Shown here piece by piece: positions 24,751 through 31,251 of a stretch of 31,251 bases of DNA (the stretch's first letter is position 1; every line of letters begins with the position of its first letter). Below the pieces are notes generated by a model. It was not told where the DNA came from. It saw nothing but the letters and a program-made list of their open reading frames with translations, and made no database searches. Location: contig CABIVQ010000041.1 of NCBI GenBank assembly GCA_902362365.1, positions 1-31,251 on the forward strand, read 5' to 3'. The translations under genes and the position numbers were made by a program. The DNA is from Clostridiaceae bacterium. GTDB lineage: Bacteria; Bacillota; Clostridia; Peptostreptococcales; Peptostreptococcaceae.

Positions 24751-25602
24751 ATGTCAAATACTATGCTAAAGATCATAGCTATGGTTGCTATGATTTTTGA
24801 TCATCTGTGGAGGTTCTTTCCAAATTCACCTTATTTCTTTCATTGGATAGGTAGGATATCAGCACCAATATTTTTATTTTGTTGCGTATTAGGTTATGTT
24901 CACACTTCAAATAAAAAGAGATTTTTTATCAGAATTTACTCTTTGAGTATAATTGTAGAGTTTATGAATTTAATTTTAAAAATTGACGATTTAAGGATGA
25001 ATTTTATACGAACTATATTTTTAGTAACTGTAATTATATTTATAATTGATAAATTTAGAGAGAAAAATAAAAATGCTAAACTCTACTTATATGTATTTAT
25101 AGGGTGGCAAATCATAACTACTGTAGGAATTTATTATTTACTTTATATGGGTGGAGTAACAGATGAAGCAATATTTTTAATAACGAGTCTTACAGCAAAT
25201 ATTATGTTTTTAGATGGTGGAATACTATTTGTTTTAATGGGAGTTTTAATGTTTATTTTTAAAGATAATAAGTTGAAGTTTTCTATTTATTTTATTATTT
25301 TAACTGGTATATATGTAATTTTATTTAATTCACCACTAATTCTAAAATTAGAAAGCGTATTAGTAAACTATTCATTATTTTATTTATTATTTAATTTAAT
25401 TTCTTATATGATATTAGGTATACATCCTATGGCTGTTACTGTAGATATATTGTTTGGAAATCCACAGTGGATGATGATATTTTCATTACCTTTTATATTC
25501 ATGTATAACGGTAAAAAGGGTAGAGGTTTAAAATACTTATTTTATATATTTTATCCATTACATATTGCTATTTTATATATTTGTTCTATGATATTTAGAT
25601 GA
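24751..25602 (+). CDS. TraX family membrane protein
   Basis: This 283-residue integral membrane protein has about eight to nine helices. The N-terminal signature MLKIIAMVAMIFDHLWRF, with Asp-His in the first helix, and the HWIGRISAPIFLFC segment are typical of the TraX family. In F plasmid, TraX N-acetylates pilin; chromosomal members in Firmicutes are thought to be acyltransferase-like, with unknown acceptors. No other conjugation gene is nearby, so a conjugative role is unlikely here. The closing YIFYPLHIAILYI motif also fits acyltransferase-3-like proteins. GGGGG precedes the ATG. Confidence 0.85.
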   Translation: MSNTMLKIIAMVAMIFDHLWRFFPNSPYFFHWIGRISAPIFLFCCVLGYVHTSNKKRFFIRIYSLSIIVEFMNLILKIDDLRMNFIRTIFLVTVIIFIIDKFREKNKNAKLYLYVFIGWQIITTVGIYYLLYMGGVTDEAIFLITSLTANIMFLDGGILFVLMGVLMFIFKDNKLKFSIYFIILTGIYVILFNSPLILKLESVLVNYSLFYLLFNLISYMILGIHPMAVTVDILFGNPQWMMIFSLPFIFMYNGKKGRGLKYLFYIFYPLHIAILYICSMIFR

Positions 25603-25660
25603 GATTATAGTTGAATTAAATGAGTAAAAGATATAATTATATAAACATTATCAGTATATC

Positions 25661-25692
25661 AAAAAAGTGGAGTTATCTTACTCCACTTTTTT
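25661..25692. terminator. Terminator of the TraX-like gene
   Basis: Thirteen-bp arms AAAAAAGTGGAGT and ACTCCACTTTTTT with a short loop. The A and T runs on both sides would let it work in either direction. Confidence 0.92.
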
Positions 25693-25757
25693 ATGTTTAC
25701 ATTATTATACTCATTTGCTAATATTAAACTATAATATAACATTTAGAGGAGATATAA

Positions 25758-26279
25758 ATGAATACAAAAGATATAGTACTTATAGGATTACTTGCAGCAC
25801 TTTTGAAGTCTTCTCAAGCCGTACTAAGTTTCTTGCCAAACATAGAGATAGTAAGTTTATTAATACTTATATTTTCAATAAGACTAGGTGCTAAAAGGAC
25901 AATCTACATAACAGTATTATTCTCAACATTAAATATCATGATTTGGGGACTTAGTCCTGCTACTATTGGGTATTTTTTTGTATGGAGTGGATATAGTGTA
26001 GTTTGTAGTATTTGTAAGAGATTTTTAAATAAAGATATAAATGTAGCCATATTTTTAGGTTTCTTTGGGCTTATATTTGGAGCTTTATTTGCACTTATAT
26101 ACTTACCTATGGGATATCCTTATGTACTTACTTATTGGATAAATGGTCTGACATTCGACATTATACACACAGTGTCTAATTTTATTATAGGCCTTTGGGC
26201 ATTTAATCCGGTATTAAATGGATTTGATAGATCTATGAAAATGGTTTATGGCAAAAATATTGTAGATAATAAACTATAG
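25758..26279 (+). CDS. ECF transporter S component, probably for corrinoid
   Basis: This 173-residue membrane protein has five to six helices and is the substrate-binding (S) subunit of an energy-coupling-factor importer. The N-terminal helix with DIVLIGLLAALLK is typical for docking to the EcfT scaffold. It is followed after 15 nt by a DUF4430 lipoprotein-like gene. That pairing is known from predicted cobalamin uptake loci in Firmicutes, which gives the substrate guess. EcfA and EcfT genes are absent here, so it must use shared ones (group II). No cobalamin riboswitch is seen in the 65 bp upstream. AGAGGAG precedes the ATG. Confidence 0.75.
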   Translation: MNTKDIVLIGLLAALLKSSQAVLSFLPNIEIVSLLILIFSIRLGAKRTIYITVLFSTLNIMIWGLSPATIGYFFVWSGYSVVCSICKRFLNKDINVAIFLGFFGLIFGALFALIYLPMGYPYVLTYWINGLTFDIIHTVSNFIIGLWAFNPVLNGFDRSMKMVYGKNIVDNKL

Positions 26280-26294
26280 GAGATGAGGTAGAAT

Positions 26295-26675
26295 ATGAAT
26301 AAAAAAGTAACGCTAACAATTGTTGCACTTTTAGTACTTTTAGTAGGATTCTTTGGAATAAAAGCTATAACTAATAAAGATGTACAGCAAGGAAGTAAAA
26401 CTATAAGCATAGAGATTGTATCTAAAGTAGATAATTTAAATGAAAAGGTAGATATAAAGACAGAGGAAGAAAAATTAGGACCTGCTTTATTAAATGAAGA
26501 AGGTTATAAAATATCAGATGGAATGGTAACTACAGTTAAAGGTATAGATTTAAGTGGTAGTACTTCTGAGTATTGGCATATAACTGTAAATGGAGAAGAT
26601 GCTCAGGTAGGGGCGAATGACCAAGTAATAAAAAATGGAGATACTATAAAATTTGAAAGAATAAAATTCAAATAG
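26295..26675 (+). CDS. DUF4430 domain secreted protein
   Basis: This 126-residue protein has an N-terminal hydrophobic anchor (about 5-25) without a lipobox Cys, then a DUF4430 domain (about 38-126). The domain ends in the typical pattern SEYWHITVNGE followed by GDTIKFERIKF. DUF4430 is related to the C-terminal beta domain of transcobalamin and intrinsic factor, so a role in capturing corrinoid outside the cell for the S component encoded upstream is plausible. AGGAGATGAGG lies before the ATG. The two genes form one operon. Confidence 0.8.
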   Translation: MNKKVTLTIVALLVLLVGFFGIKAITNKDVQQGSKTISIEIVSKVDNLNEKVDIKTEEEKLGPALLNEEGYKISDGMVTTVKGIDLSGSTSEYWHITVNGEDAQVGANDQVIKNGDTIKFERIKFK

Positions 26676-26709
26676 AAAATAAAAATAGAATTAATACAAT
26701 GTTATTTAG

Positions 26710-26731
26710 GCCTTGAAGACGTCTTCAAGGC
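26710..26731. terminator. Perfect 22-bp palindrome, terminator-like
   Basis: GCCTTGAAGAC followed directly by its reverse complement (26710-26731), then TATTATTATTT. As RNA it makes a strong hairpin 35 nt after the DUF4430 gene. The tail is only moderately U-rich, so it could also be a protein-binding site. Confidence 0.65.
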
Positions 26732-26780
26732 TATTATTATTTGTAATTTCTTTAATAATGGGAAGTTTCTATGAAAGTTT

Positions 26781-26810
26781 TTTACTACAATATATCATAC
26801 ATGATATAAT
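26781..26810 (+). promoter_or_regulatory. Promoter with operator palindrome covering the -10
   Basis: TTTACT (26781-26786) and TATAAT (26805-26810) are 18 bp apart. Between them lies the perfect inverted repeat TATATCAT, AC, ATGATATA (26791-26808), which overlaps four bases of the -10. A dimeric repressor here would shut off the orphan gene at 26852. Confidence 0.6.
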
Positions 26811-26851
26811 AGACAAGGAAATCAAAATAGAAGTAATATGGTGGGAAGAAT

Positions 26852-27910
26852 ATGACAAATAAGATGACAGATATAATAAAAGATAATAATTTAAGAATAA
26901 GCATAAAAGAAAATAACTCTTACATAGAGGTACCAATAGAAATTCTAGAACAAGATAAGCAATTACTAAAAGACTATATAAAAATATATACTTCACTAGA
27001 GAATTTAAAGGAATTTATAGCTGACTATATATTTAATAAAGATAGTAAAATAAGTATAGGAACTGTAAGTAATGCTATATTAGAACTGAAAAATGAAGAA
27101 AACTTAGATAAAGTACTTCCATACATAGGTACAGATATAGATACTTTAGAAGCAAAGTTTAAATCACTATGTGCATGTTTTCTTATTAACTCAAAGGATA
27201 TAGAAGATTTCAAAGAAGGCATAATTAAAGAACATGTAAATGAAGCTACTTTAGAAGGAATTATAGATAAAGAATATGTAAATTCTATTATAGATCATAT
27301 TAATAATCATAGCATGTACTCTTTAAGAGATAAGTCAAGATACGGAACTATATCAAGTGAATTTAATGTAATAAGCCAATCAAATATAAATGATTTTAAT
27401 GAAGAAGAAATAAATGGTAGATATAGTCCAATATTAGTTATACATAGACCTGCTAAGTATAACAAAGGGCAATATGTGTTAGAAGATACACATTATGTAT
27501 ATATAAAAAGACAGCCATTGAAGGCCCTTATAAAACAAGAGCGTTTAGAAGAAAAAGGGATAGATTCAATTGGTGCAATAGTATATAAAAAGCTTGGACA
27601 TGATTTAACTAATGAAAACTTACAAGAAATATTAGCCGAGCTGTATGTATATGGTGAGCAAAATAATATCAAGTTTGAGAATATAAAATTAGCAGATATA
27701 ACTTCAAATAAGGTTTGGATGACTGCTGATAAGCTGAAAAAGGAATTTAAAGAGCTTAGATATTATCACAAGAATTTAACTCAAAGGGTTAAAGAAATGT
27801 ATGATACTACAGGAGAATATTACACTCAGTTAGGTGGAAAATATGTATTTAATAGTAGAAAGTTTTTAGATTGTTATAGAGCATTTAAAAATAGAGATAT
27901 AAATAATTAA
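26852..27910 (+). CDS. Unrecognised 352-residue cytoplasmic protein
   Basis: I do not recognise this protein. It has no signal peptide or membrane segment and is rich in Lys, Glu, Ile and Asn. The N-terminal third is mostly helical and acidic (about 30-150). A middle part with GRYSPILVIHRPAKYNKGQY and THYVYIKRQP (about 185-235) looks beta-rich. The C-terminal part is basic and helical, ending with EYYTQLGGKYVFNSRKF. That layout could fit a nucleic-acid-binding or phage-resistance-associated protein, but nothing decides this. The ATG at 26852 has GGGAAG just upstream; a second ATG at 26864 is possible. It is a single-gene unit with an operator-like palindrome in its promoter and a strong terminator. 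Confidence 0.65.
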   Translation: MTNKMTDIIKDNNLRISIKENNSYIEVPIEILEQDKQLLKDYIKIYTSLENLKEFIADYIFNKDSKISIGTVSNAILELKNEENLDKVLPYIGTDIDTLEAKFKSLCACFLINSKDIEDFKEGIIKEHVNEATLEGIIDKEYVNSIIDHINNHSMYSLRDKSRYGTISSEFNVISQSNINDFNEEEINGRYSPILVIHRPAKYNKGQYVLEDTHYVYIKRQPLKALIKQERLEEKGIDSIGAIVYKKLGHDLTNENLQEILAELYVYGEQNNIKFENIKLADITSNKVWMTADKLKKEFKELRYYHKNLTQRVKEMYDTTGEYYTQLGGKYVFNSRKFLDCYRAFKNRDINN

Positions 27911-27920
27911 ATATGAACTA

Positions 27921-27968
27921 AATAAGGGTAAGCAATTATCATTTAACTGATGATTGCTTACCCTTATT
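27921..27968. terminator. Strong bidirectional terminator between convergent genes
   Basis: Sixteen-bp perfect arms AATAAGGGTAAGCAAT and ATTGCTTACCCTTATT enclose a loop of 16 nt. It serves both the orphan gene and the minus-strand YvrJ gene. Confidence 0.88.
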
Positions 27969-27998
27969 GTATTGTTAATATCTATTTTATTTGTAAAA

Positions 27999-28145
27999 TT
28001 ACTTAAAATTTAGTAAAGCTTTTGATAATTCACTTATACTATCAGATAACATCTGAAGTTTTCCTTCAATCCTAACCAAAAGATACATTGATAAGGCAAT
28101 GGGAAAACCAACATTAGCTATGTTAGATAGAAATTCATTATCCAT
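27999..28145 (-). CDS. yvrJ: YvrJ family small membrane protein
   Basis: This 48-residue protein has one membrane helix, NVGFPIALSMYLLVRIEGKL at about residues 11-30, which is the YvrJ signature. An amphipathic helix (LSDSISELSKALL) follows. YvrJ proteins are short and of unknown role. In clostridia they are usually encoded with DUF2922 and DUF1659 proteins, as here. GGAGGTAA lies 3 nt before the ATG at 28145. It is the last gene of the trio on the minus strand. Confidence 0.88.
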   Translation of the reverse strand: MDNEFLSNIANVGFPIALSMYLLVRIEGKLQMLSDSISELSKALLNFK

Positions 28146-28156
28146 AAAGTTACCTC

Positions 28157-28384
28157 CTATGCTTGAAGGTCATATTCTGTAGTTTCAGTTTGAACGACTT
28201 TAGCTTTAACAACTTCTTTTAAATCAACATTATCTGGAGAGAATATATTCTTTTCTATGATTAAGTTCATAGTGTCAATTACCTCTTGCTCTGTTAAATT
28301 ATCATTTGGATCATCTATAGTTAAGTTTACAGCTTTATCTCCTTGAGATTTAAAAGTCATTATTAATTTTAATGCAGTTTCCAT
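28157..28384 (-). CDS. DUF2922 family protein
   Basis: This 75-residue soluble protein is predicted to be mainly beta with one helix. The pattern LKLIMTFKSQGDKAVNLTIDDP, split by the loop at residue 17, then LTEQEVIDTMNLIIEKNIF and a hydrophobic last strand (VVKAKVVQTETTEYDL), fits DUF2922. The function is unknown. GGGAGG precedes the ATG. The YvrJ gene follows 11 nt downstream and the DUF1659 gene lies upstream, so the three form one operon. Confidence 0.88.
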   Translation of the reverse strand: METALKLIMTFKSQGDKAVNLTIDDPNDNLTEQEVIDTMNLIIEKNIFSPDNVDLKEVVKAKVVQTETTEYDLQA

Positions 28385-28459
28385 AATTAAATACCTCCCT
28401 TATATTTTTTAGTGGTTAGCCTAAGTTATAGGCGATTTTACTAATTAGTTTATATACTC

Positions 28460-28675
28460 TTATGATATTGATGTTGAGTCTATTTTTATTGTGTCGTACA
28501 AGTCATGTTTTTATAGGTTGCTTATAGCAGTTGCTACTGCTAGTACATCATCTGCTGATGCGTCTTCTTTTAAGTTAGAAAATGTTTTACTTTTGATTAT
28601 TACTTTTCCATTTGTTCCAAGTCCTCTGTTAAATTGTAGTTTTAGTGATGAACCATTTTTTATTTCTGTTGCCAT
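28460..28675 (-). pseudogene. DUF1659 gene with a premature stop
   Basis: The frame begins MATEIKNGSSLKLQFNRG, reaches DDVLAVATAISNL and stops at TAA (28511-28513) after 54 codons. In the same frame it continues as KHDLYDTIKIDSTSIS to a second TAA at 28460. DUF1659 proteins are usually about 70-75 residues and have the pattern AISxLQKHxLYD at this point, so the stop most likely replaced a Gln codon (CAA to TAA). GGAGGT lies before the ATG. The shortened protein lacks the last beta strand and may be unstable. Confidence 0.8.
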
Positions 28676-28723
28676 AGTATCTACCTCCATTTAAATTATT
28701 TAGGATTATGCCTTAACTAAAGA

Positions 28724-28751
28724 ATAATACTTTATGTTTTTATGCTGTCAG
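28724..28751 (-). promoter_or_regulatory. Promoter of the DUF1659/DUF2922/YvrJ operon
   Basis: On the minus strand CTGACA (28746-28751) and TATTAT (28724-28729) are separated by 16 bp. They lie about 50 bp before the DUF1659 start codon. Confidence 0.5.
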
Positions 28752-28811
28752 AATATATGATAGGAGATTATGCATATATAAGATGATAGAACGAAACGTT
28801 AGGTTATCTAA

Positions 28812-28835
28812 TATAGTTACTGAGAGGAAACTATA
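28812..28835 (+). other. Small stem-loop in the leader of the flavin/FeS gene
   Basis: TATAGTT (28812-28818) and AACTATA (28829-28835) form a 7-bp stem with a GAGAGG-containing loop. A weaker GCAC/GTGC hairpin follows at 28836-28849. It does not match any riboswitch core I can recall. The region 28752-28940 shows no gene. Confidence 0.3.
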
Positions 28836-28940
28836 GCACTTAAATGTGCGTACTTAACAAAGAATTTAACTTGGATTAATATTTTAAGTAAGTTAATGAT
28901 AAAAATTTAAAAGAAATAAAGAAGAATAGAGGTATATATT

Positions 28941-29552
28941 ATGAATGCTAAAAACTGTCTTAAACTTTTACGTGAGATTAAAGATGTTGCTTTTGCGACA
29001 GTTGATAAAAATGGAAATCCTCAAGTAAGGATTATTGATGTAATGATTGTAGAAAATGAAACATTATACTTTGTAACAGCAAGAGGGAAAAACTTTCATA
29101 GTCAGCTACTAGAATCAGGTAAAGTTGCAATTACTGGATTAACTAAAAAATATGAATCTATTCGTATAATGGGGAAGGCTTATCTGGTTGAAGAACAGAA
29201 GGAATATTTAGACCGTGTATTTGAAGAAAATCCAGTTATGAATAGCGTCTATCCAAAAGATAGTAGATATATATTAGATGTTTTTGCTATTGAAGAAGGT
29301 GAAATTGAATATTTTGATTTAAGTAAAAGTCCTATTTATAGAGAGTCATTTTCTTTAAACAATACTAAGTTAACAGAAAAAGGATTCTATATAAGTGATG
29401 CGTGTATAGGGTGTGGAAAATGTAAAAAAAATTGCCCACAACAATGTATTACTAAATGTAAGCCATATTTCATTAATCAAAAGAATTGCTTACATTGTGG
29501 TCTATGTTATGAGGATTGTCCAGTTAAAGCGATTACTAAGGTAGGTGAATAG
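28941..29552 (+). CDS. Flavin split-barrel protein fused to a 2[4Fe-4S] ferredoxin domain
   Basis: This 203-residue protein has an N-terminal pyridoxamine-5'-phosphate-oxidase-like barrel (about 1-130), which binds FMN or a related cofactor, with the AFATVDKNGNPQVRIIDVM start. The C-terminal ferredoxin-like domain (about 148-200) has two Cys sets, CIGCGKCKKNCP and CLHCGLCYEDCP, each fit for one [4Fe-4S] cluster. It should shuttle electrons in the cytoplasm of an anaerobe. The next gene, the osmolyte permease, starts 2 nt after its stop codon, so the two are in one operon. The functional link is not clear. The ribosome binding site (AGAGG) is moderate. Confidence 0.85.
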   Translation: MNAKNCLKLLREIKDVAFATVDKNGNPQVRIIDVMIVENETLYFVTARGKNFHSQLLESGKVAITGLTKKYESIRIMGKAYLVEEQKEYLDRVFEENPVMNSVYPKDSRYILDVFAIEEGEIEYFDLSKSPIYRESFSLNNTKLTEKGFYISDACIGCGKCKKNCPQQCITKCKPYFINQKNCLHCGLCYEDCPVKAITKVGE

Positions 29553-29554
29553 AA

Positions 29555-31096
29555 ATGTTTAATGAAATTATAATATTATTTCAAGAAAGAAGCTCGTTTT
29601 TTATAAATTTATTGTGGCAACATCTAGAAATTTCATTTATTGCAGTTATAATAGCCTGTGTTCTTGGAGTAGTTATAGGAATTGTTATTAGTGAATTTAA
29701 GAAAAGTTCTAAATATGTACTAGGAGTGATTAATTTTTTATATACTATTCCTTCAATATCACTATTAGGTTTTTTGATACCTTTTTCTGGAATAGGAGAT
29801 AAAACAGCTATTATTGCCTTAACTATTTATGCATTGTTACCAATAGTGAGAAATACATATACAGGTATTGAAAATATTGATGATGCAATAATTGAAGCAT
29901 CTACCGGAATGGGGAGTACTAGGCTACAAATAATATATAAAATTAAATTGCCTTTAGCGCTTCCAGTTATTATGTCTGGTATTAGAAGTATGGTGACAAT
30001 GACAATTGCATTAGCAGGTATAGCATCTTTCATTGGTGCAGGAGGATTAGGAGTTGCCATATATCGTGGAATTACAACTAATAATACGGCAATGACAATG
30101 GTAGGAAGTTTATTAATAGCAATCCTTGCACTAATTATTGATAGCATACTTGGAATAATAGAAAAAAGAATTTTAGGTAAAAAAATGAAATTACAAAGAG
30201 ACTTTAAAGCTTTGATATCAGTTATTTTATGTATAGCTTTAATTGTTAGTGGGGCAGAATTTTATAAAAACAGAGTTGATAATAAAGTTATACATTTAGC
30301 AACGAAGCCAATGACAGAGCAATATATTATTGGTGCAATGATTAAGGAAATAATAGAGGAAAGAACAAATATTAAGGTAGAAGTTACACAAGGTGTTGGA
30401 GGTGGTACTTCCAATATTCATCCAGGAATGGTAAGTGGTGAATTTGATATGTATCCAGAATATACTTCGACAGGATGGAATATGGTATTAAAACATGATG
30501 GTACTTATAATGAAGAAATGTATCCAGATTTAGTAAAAGAATATAAGGAAAACTTTGATTTTACATGGACTGGTTTATTAGGATTTAATGATTCATATGG
30601 ATTAGTTGTAAGAAAGGAAATTGCAGATAAATATAATTTAAAAACATATTCTGATTTAGCAAAAGTATCAGAAAATCTTGTATTTGGTGGAGAGTATGAT
30701 TTCTTTGAGCGTCCAGATGGATATGATGCACTTTGCAAAAAATATAATTTTAAATTTAAAAAGACTATGGATTTAGACATAGGTCTAAAATATAAAGCTA
30801 TTGATGAAGGTAAAGTAGATGTTATGGATATATTTACTACAGACGGGCAATTATCGGCATCTGATGTTGTTGTACTAAAAGATGATAAACAATTCTTTTC
30901 TACAGCAATGGGAGTTATGGTTATAAGAGATGAGATTCTTAATAAGTATCCACAACTAGAGGATGTATTCAGTGAAATGGAAGGAATACTAAATGACGAT
31001 GAGATGGCAAAGCTTAATTATATGGTGGAAACAGAAGGTAAAGATGCTGAAACTGTTGCACATGAATACTTAATGGAAATAGGTCTTTTAAAGTAA
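29555..31096 (+). CDS. OpuC-type osmolyte ABC permease fused to its binding protein
   Basis: This 513-residue protein combines the membrane permease (about 1-210, with the EAA-type loop IIEASTGMGSTRLQIIYKIKLPLALP) and a secreted substrate-binding domain (about 240-513). The binding part starts near IHLATKPMTEQYIIGAMIKE and contains GGGTSNIHPGM and MYPEYTSTGW, typical of glycine betaine/carnitine/choline (OpuC/ProX) receptors. Such fusions are usual in Firmicutes. The next gene would be the ATPase but is cut by an insertion, so transport probably fails unless another ATPase substitutes. The ATG overlaps closely with the upstream gene's end. Confidence 0.92.
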   Translation: MFNEIIILFQERSSFFINLLWQHLEISFIAVIIACVLGVVIGIVISEFKKSSKYVLGVINFLYTIPSISLLGFLIPFSGIGDKTAIIALTIYALLPIVRNTYTGIENIDDAIIEASTGMGSTRLQIIYKIKLPLALPVIMSGIRSMVTMTIALAGIASFIGAGGLGVAIYRGITTNNTAMTMVGSLLIAILALIIDSILGIIEKRILGKKMKLQRDFKALISVILCIALIVSGAEFYKNRVDNKVIHLATKPMTEQYIIGAMIKEIIEERTNIKVEVTQGVGGGTSNIHPGMVSGEFDMYPEYTSTGWNMVLKHDGTYNEEMYPDLVKEYKENFDFTWTGLLGFNDSYGLVVRKEIADKYNLKTYSDLAKVSENLVFGGEYDFFERPDGYDALCKKYNFKFKKTMDLDIGLKYKAIDEGKVDVMDIFTTDGQLSASDVVVLKDDKQFFSTAMGVMVIRDEILNKYPQLEDVFSEMEGILNDDEMAKLNYMVETEGKDAETVAHEYLMEIGLLK

Positions 31097-31113
31097 AGGG
31101 GGATGAGCATTAT

Positions 31114-31173
31114 ATGGCAGTGGCAATTGAATTTAAAAATATGATAAATTATCATATTAAGTGCAACATCTAA
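31114..31173 (+). pseudogene. 5' end of the OpuC-type ATPase gene, interrupted by an insertion
   Basis: After AAGGGGGATGAG an ATG at 31114 starts MAVAIEFKN, the usual beginning of an ABC ATPase (typically continuing with V-x-K-x-Y). At about 31143 the repeat sequence begins and the frame runs only to a TAA at 31171-31173. Walker motifs and all later parts are absent. The rest of the gene presumably lies beyond the inserted element. Confidence 0.8.
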
Positions 31174-31251
31174 AAATATGTAAAAAAATAGTTCACAAGT
31201 TTATGTTCATGTTACAGTAATAATAATCACAAAACTACTTTACATGAAAGG
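31143..31251 (+). mobile_element. End of an insertion element inside the ATPase gene (right copy of the inverted repeat)
   Basis: Positions 31143-31236 are the reverse complement of 1-94 with two differences. The last 15 bases (31237-31251) continue into the element and have no counterpart, because the left copy starts at base 1. The outer end reads GATAAATTATCATATTAAG and then GTGCAAC. Interruption of a coding frame at exactly the repeat border shows an insertion rather than a shared gene. No transposase frame fits in the visible 109 bp. The IS30 family is only a guess from the TIR-like bases. Confidence 0.75.

Noticed and set aside
24751..25602. Sign of a conjugative element because of TraX
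   Set aside because: No relaxase, coupling protein or other transfer gene is present, and chromosomal TraX-like proteins are common in Firmicutes.
25694..25757. Cobalamin riboswitch before the S component gene
   Set aside because: Only about 65 bp lie between the terminator and the start codon, with no B12-box-like sequence. That is too short for this riboswitch.
27999..28675. Prophage remnant made of small genes
   Set aside because: YvrJ, DUF2922 and DUF1659 are a known chromosomal set. No phage structural, integrase or att sequences are seen.
28752..28940. Riboswitch in the leader of the flavin/FeS gene
   Set aside because: Two short stems are visible, but none of the conserved cores I know (TPP, SAM, purine, glycine, guanidine, c-di-GMP) can be recognised. 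Kept only as a small stem-loop.

Overview
The window is very AT-rich Firmicutes chromosomal DNA with strong AGGAGG-type ribosome binding sites, short spacers and U-tailed terminators. The gene set points to a clostridium of the Peptostreptococcaceae type (Paraclostridium, Paeniclostridium, Romboutsia or Clostridioides relatives): a DUF1659/DUF2922/YvrJ trio, a DUF4430 protein beside an ECF S component, LytTR signalling, an AbgT operon and a fused OpuC permease. This placement rests on gene families, not on a database match.

Both ends carry the same 94-bp sequence in inverted orientation (1-94 and 31143-31236, two mismatches). The right copy begins inside the tenth codon of an osmolyte ABC ATPase gene, so it looks like one end of an insertion sequence. 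The window may be a contig lying between two copies of that element.

1-4.1 kb: a CPA1-type cation/proton antiporter with a palindrome over its promoter, the tail of a lost gene, a small Cys-rich protein, a polysaccharide deacetylase and an MgtC-like protein. 4.27-6.75 kb: a gene graveyard holding a HAD hydrolase with three in-frame stops, a fragmented Xre regulator, an S41 peptidase and an azoreductase. Their ends are fused at deletion junctions. 7.0-9.84 kb: a beta-glucoside PTS EIIBC with its 6-phospho-beta-glucosidase. 9.9-10.8 kb: two more broken small genes. 10.8-11.5 kb: a zinc-ribbon protein and a cytidine-deaminase-like enzyme. 11.8-13.5 kb: an ECF sigma factor with a DUF4179 partner, preceded by a recognisable ECF promoter. 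13.6-17.7 kb (minus strand): M20 hydrolase, AbgT transporter, M20 hydrolase, with a CodY-like box upstream.

17.9-23.1 kb: a LytTR response regulator and membrane sensor kinase, followed by a three-gene ABC exporter, which resembles a peptide-sensing or peptide-resistance module. 23.2-24.1 kb: an SdpR/SdpI-like autorepressor and immunity pair with a palindromic operator. 24.3-27.9 kb: a TIGR04076 protein, a TraX-like membrane protein, a probable corrinoid uptake pair, and an unrecognised 352-aa protein whose -10 element lies in a perfect palindrome. 28.0-28.7 kb (minus strand): YvrJ, DUF2922 and a prematurely stopped DUF1659 gene. 28.9-31.2 kb: a flavin/[4Fe-4S] protein, the fused permease and binding protein of an OpuC-type transporter, and its interrupted ATPase.

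The main theme is gene decay: at least six genes carry in-frame stops, lost ends or homopolymer indels, beside intact accessory transport and signalling modules. No CRISPR array, tRNA, rRNA or complete transposase gene was seen. No clearly new multi-gene system stands out. The least explained pieces are the LytTR/ABC module with its large hairpin, and the operator-controlled orphan gene at 26852.
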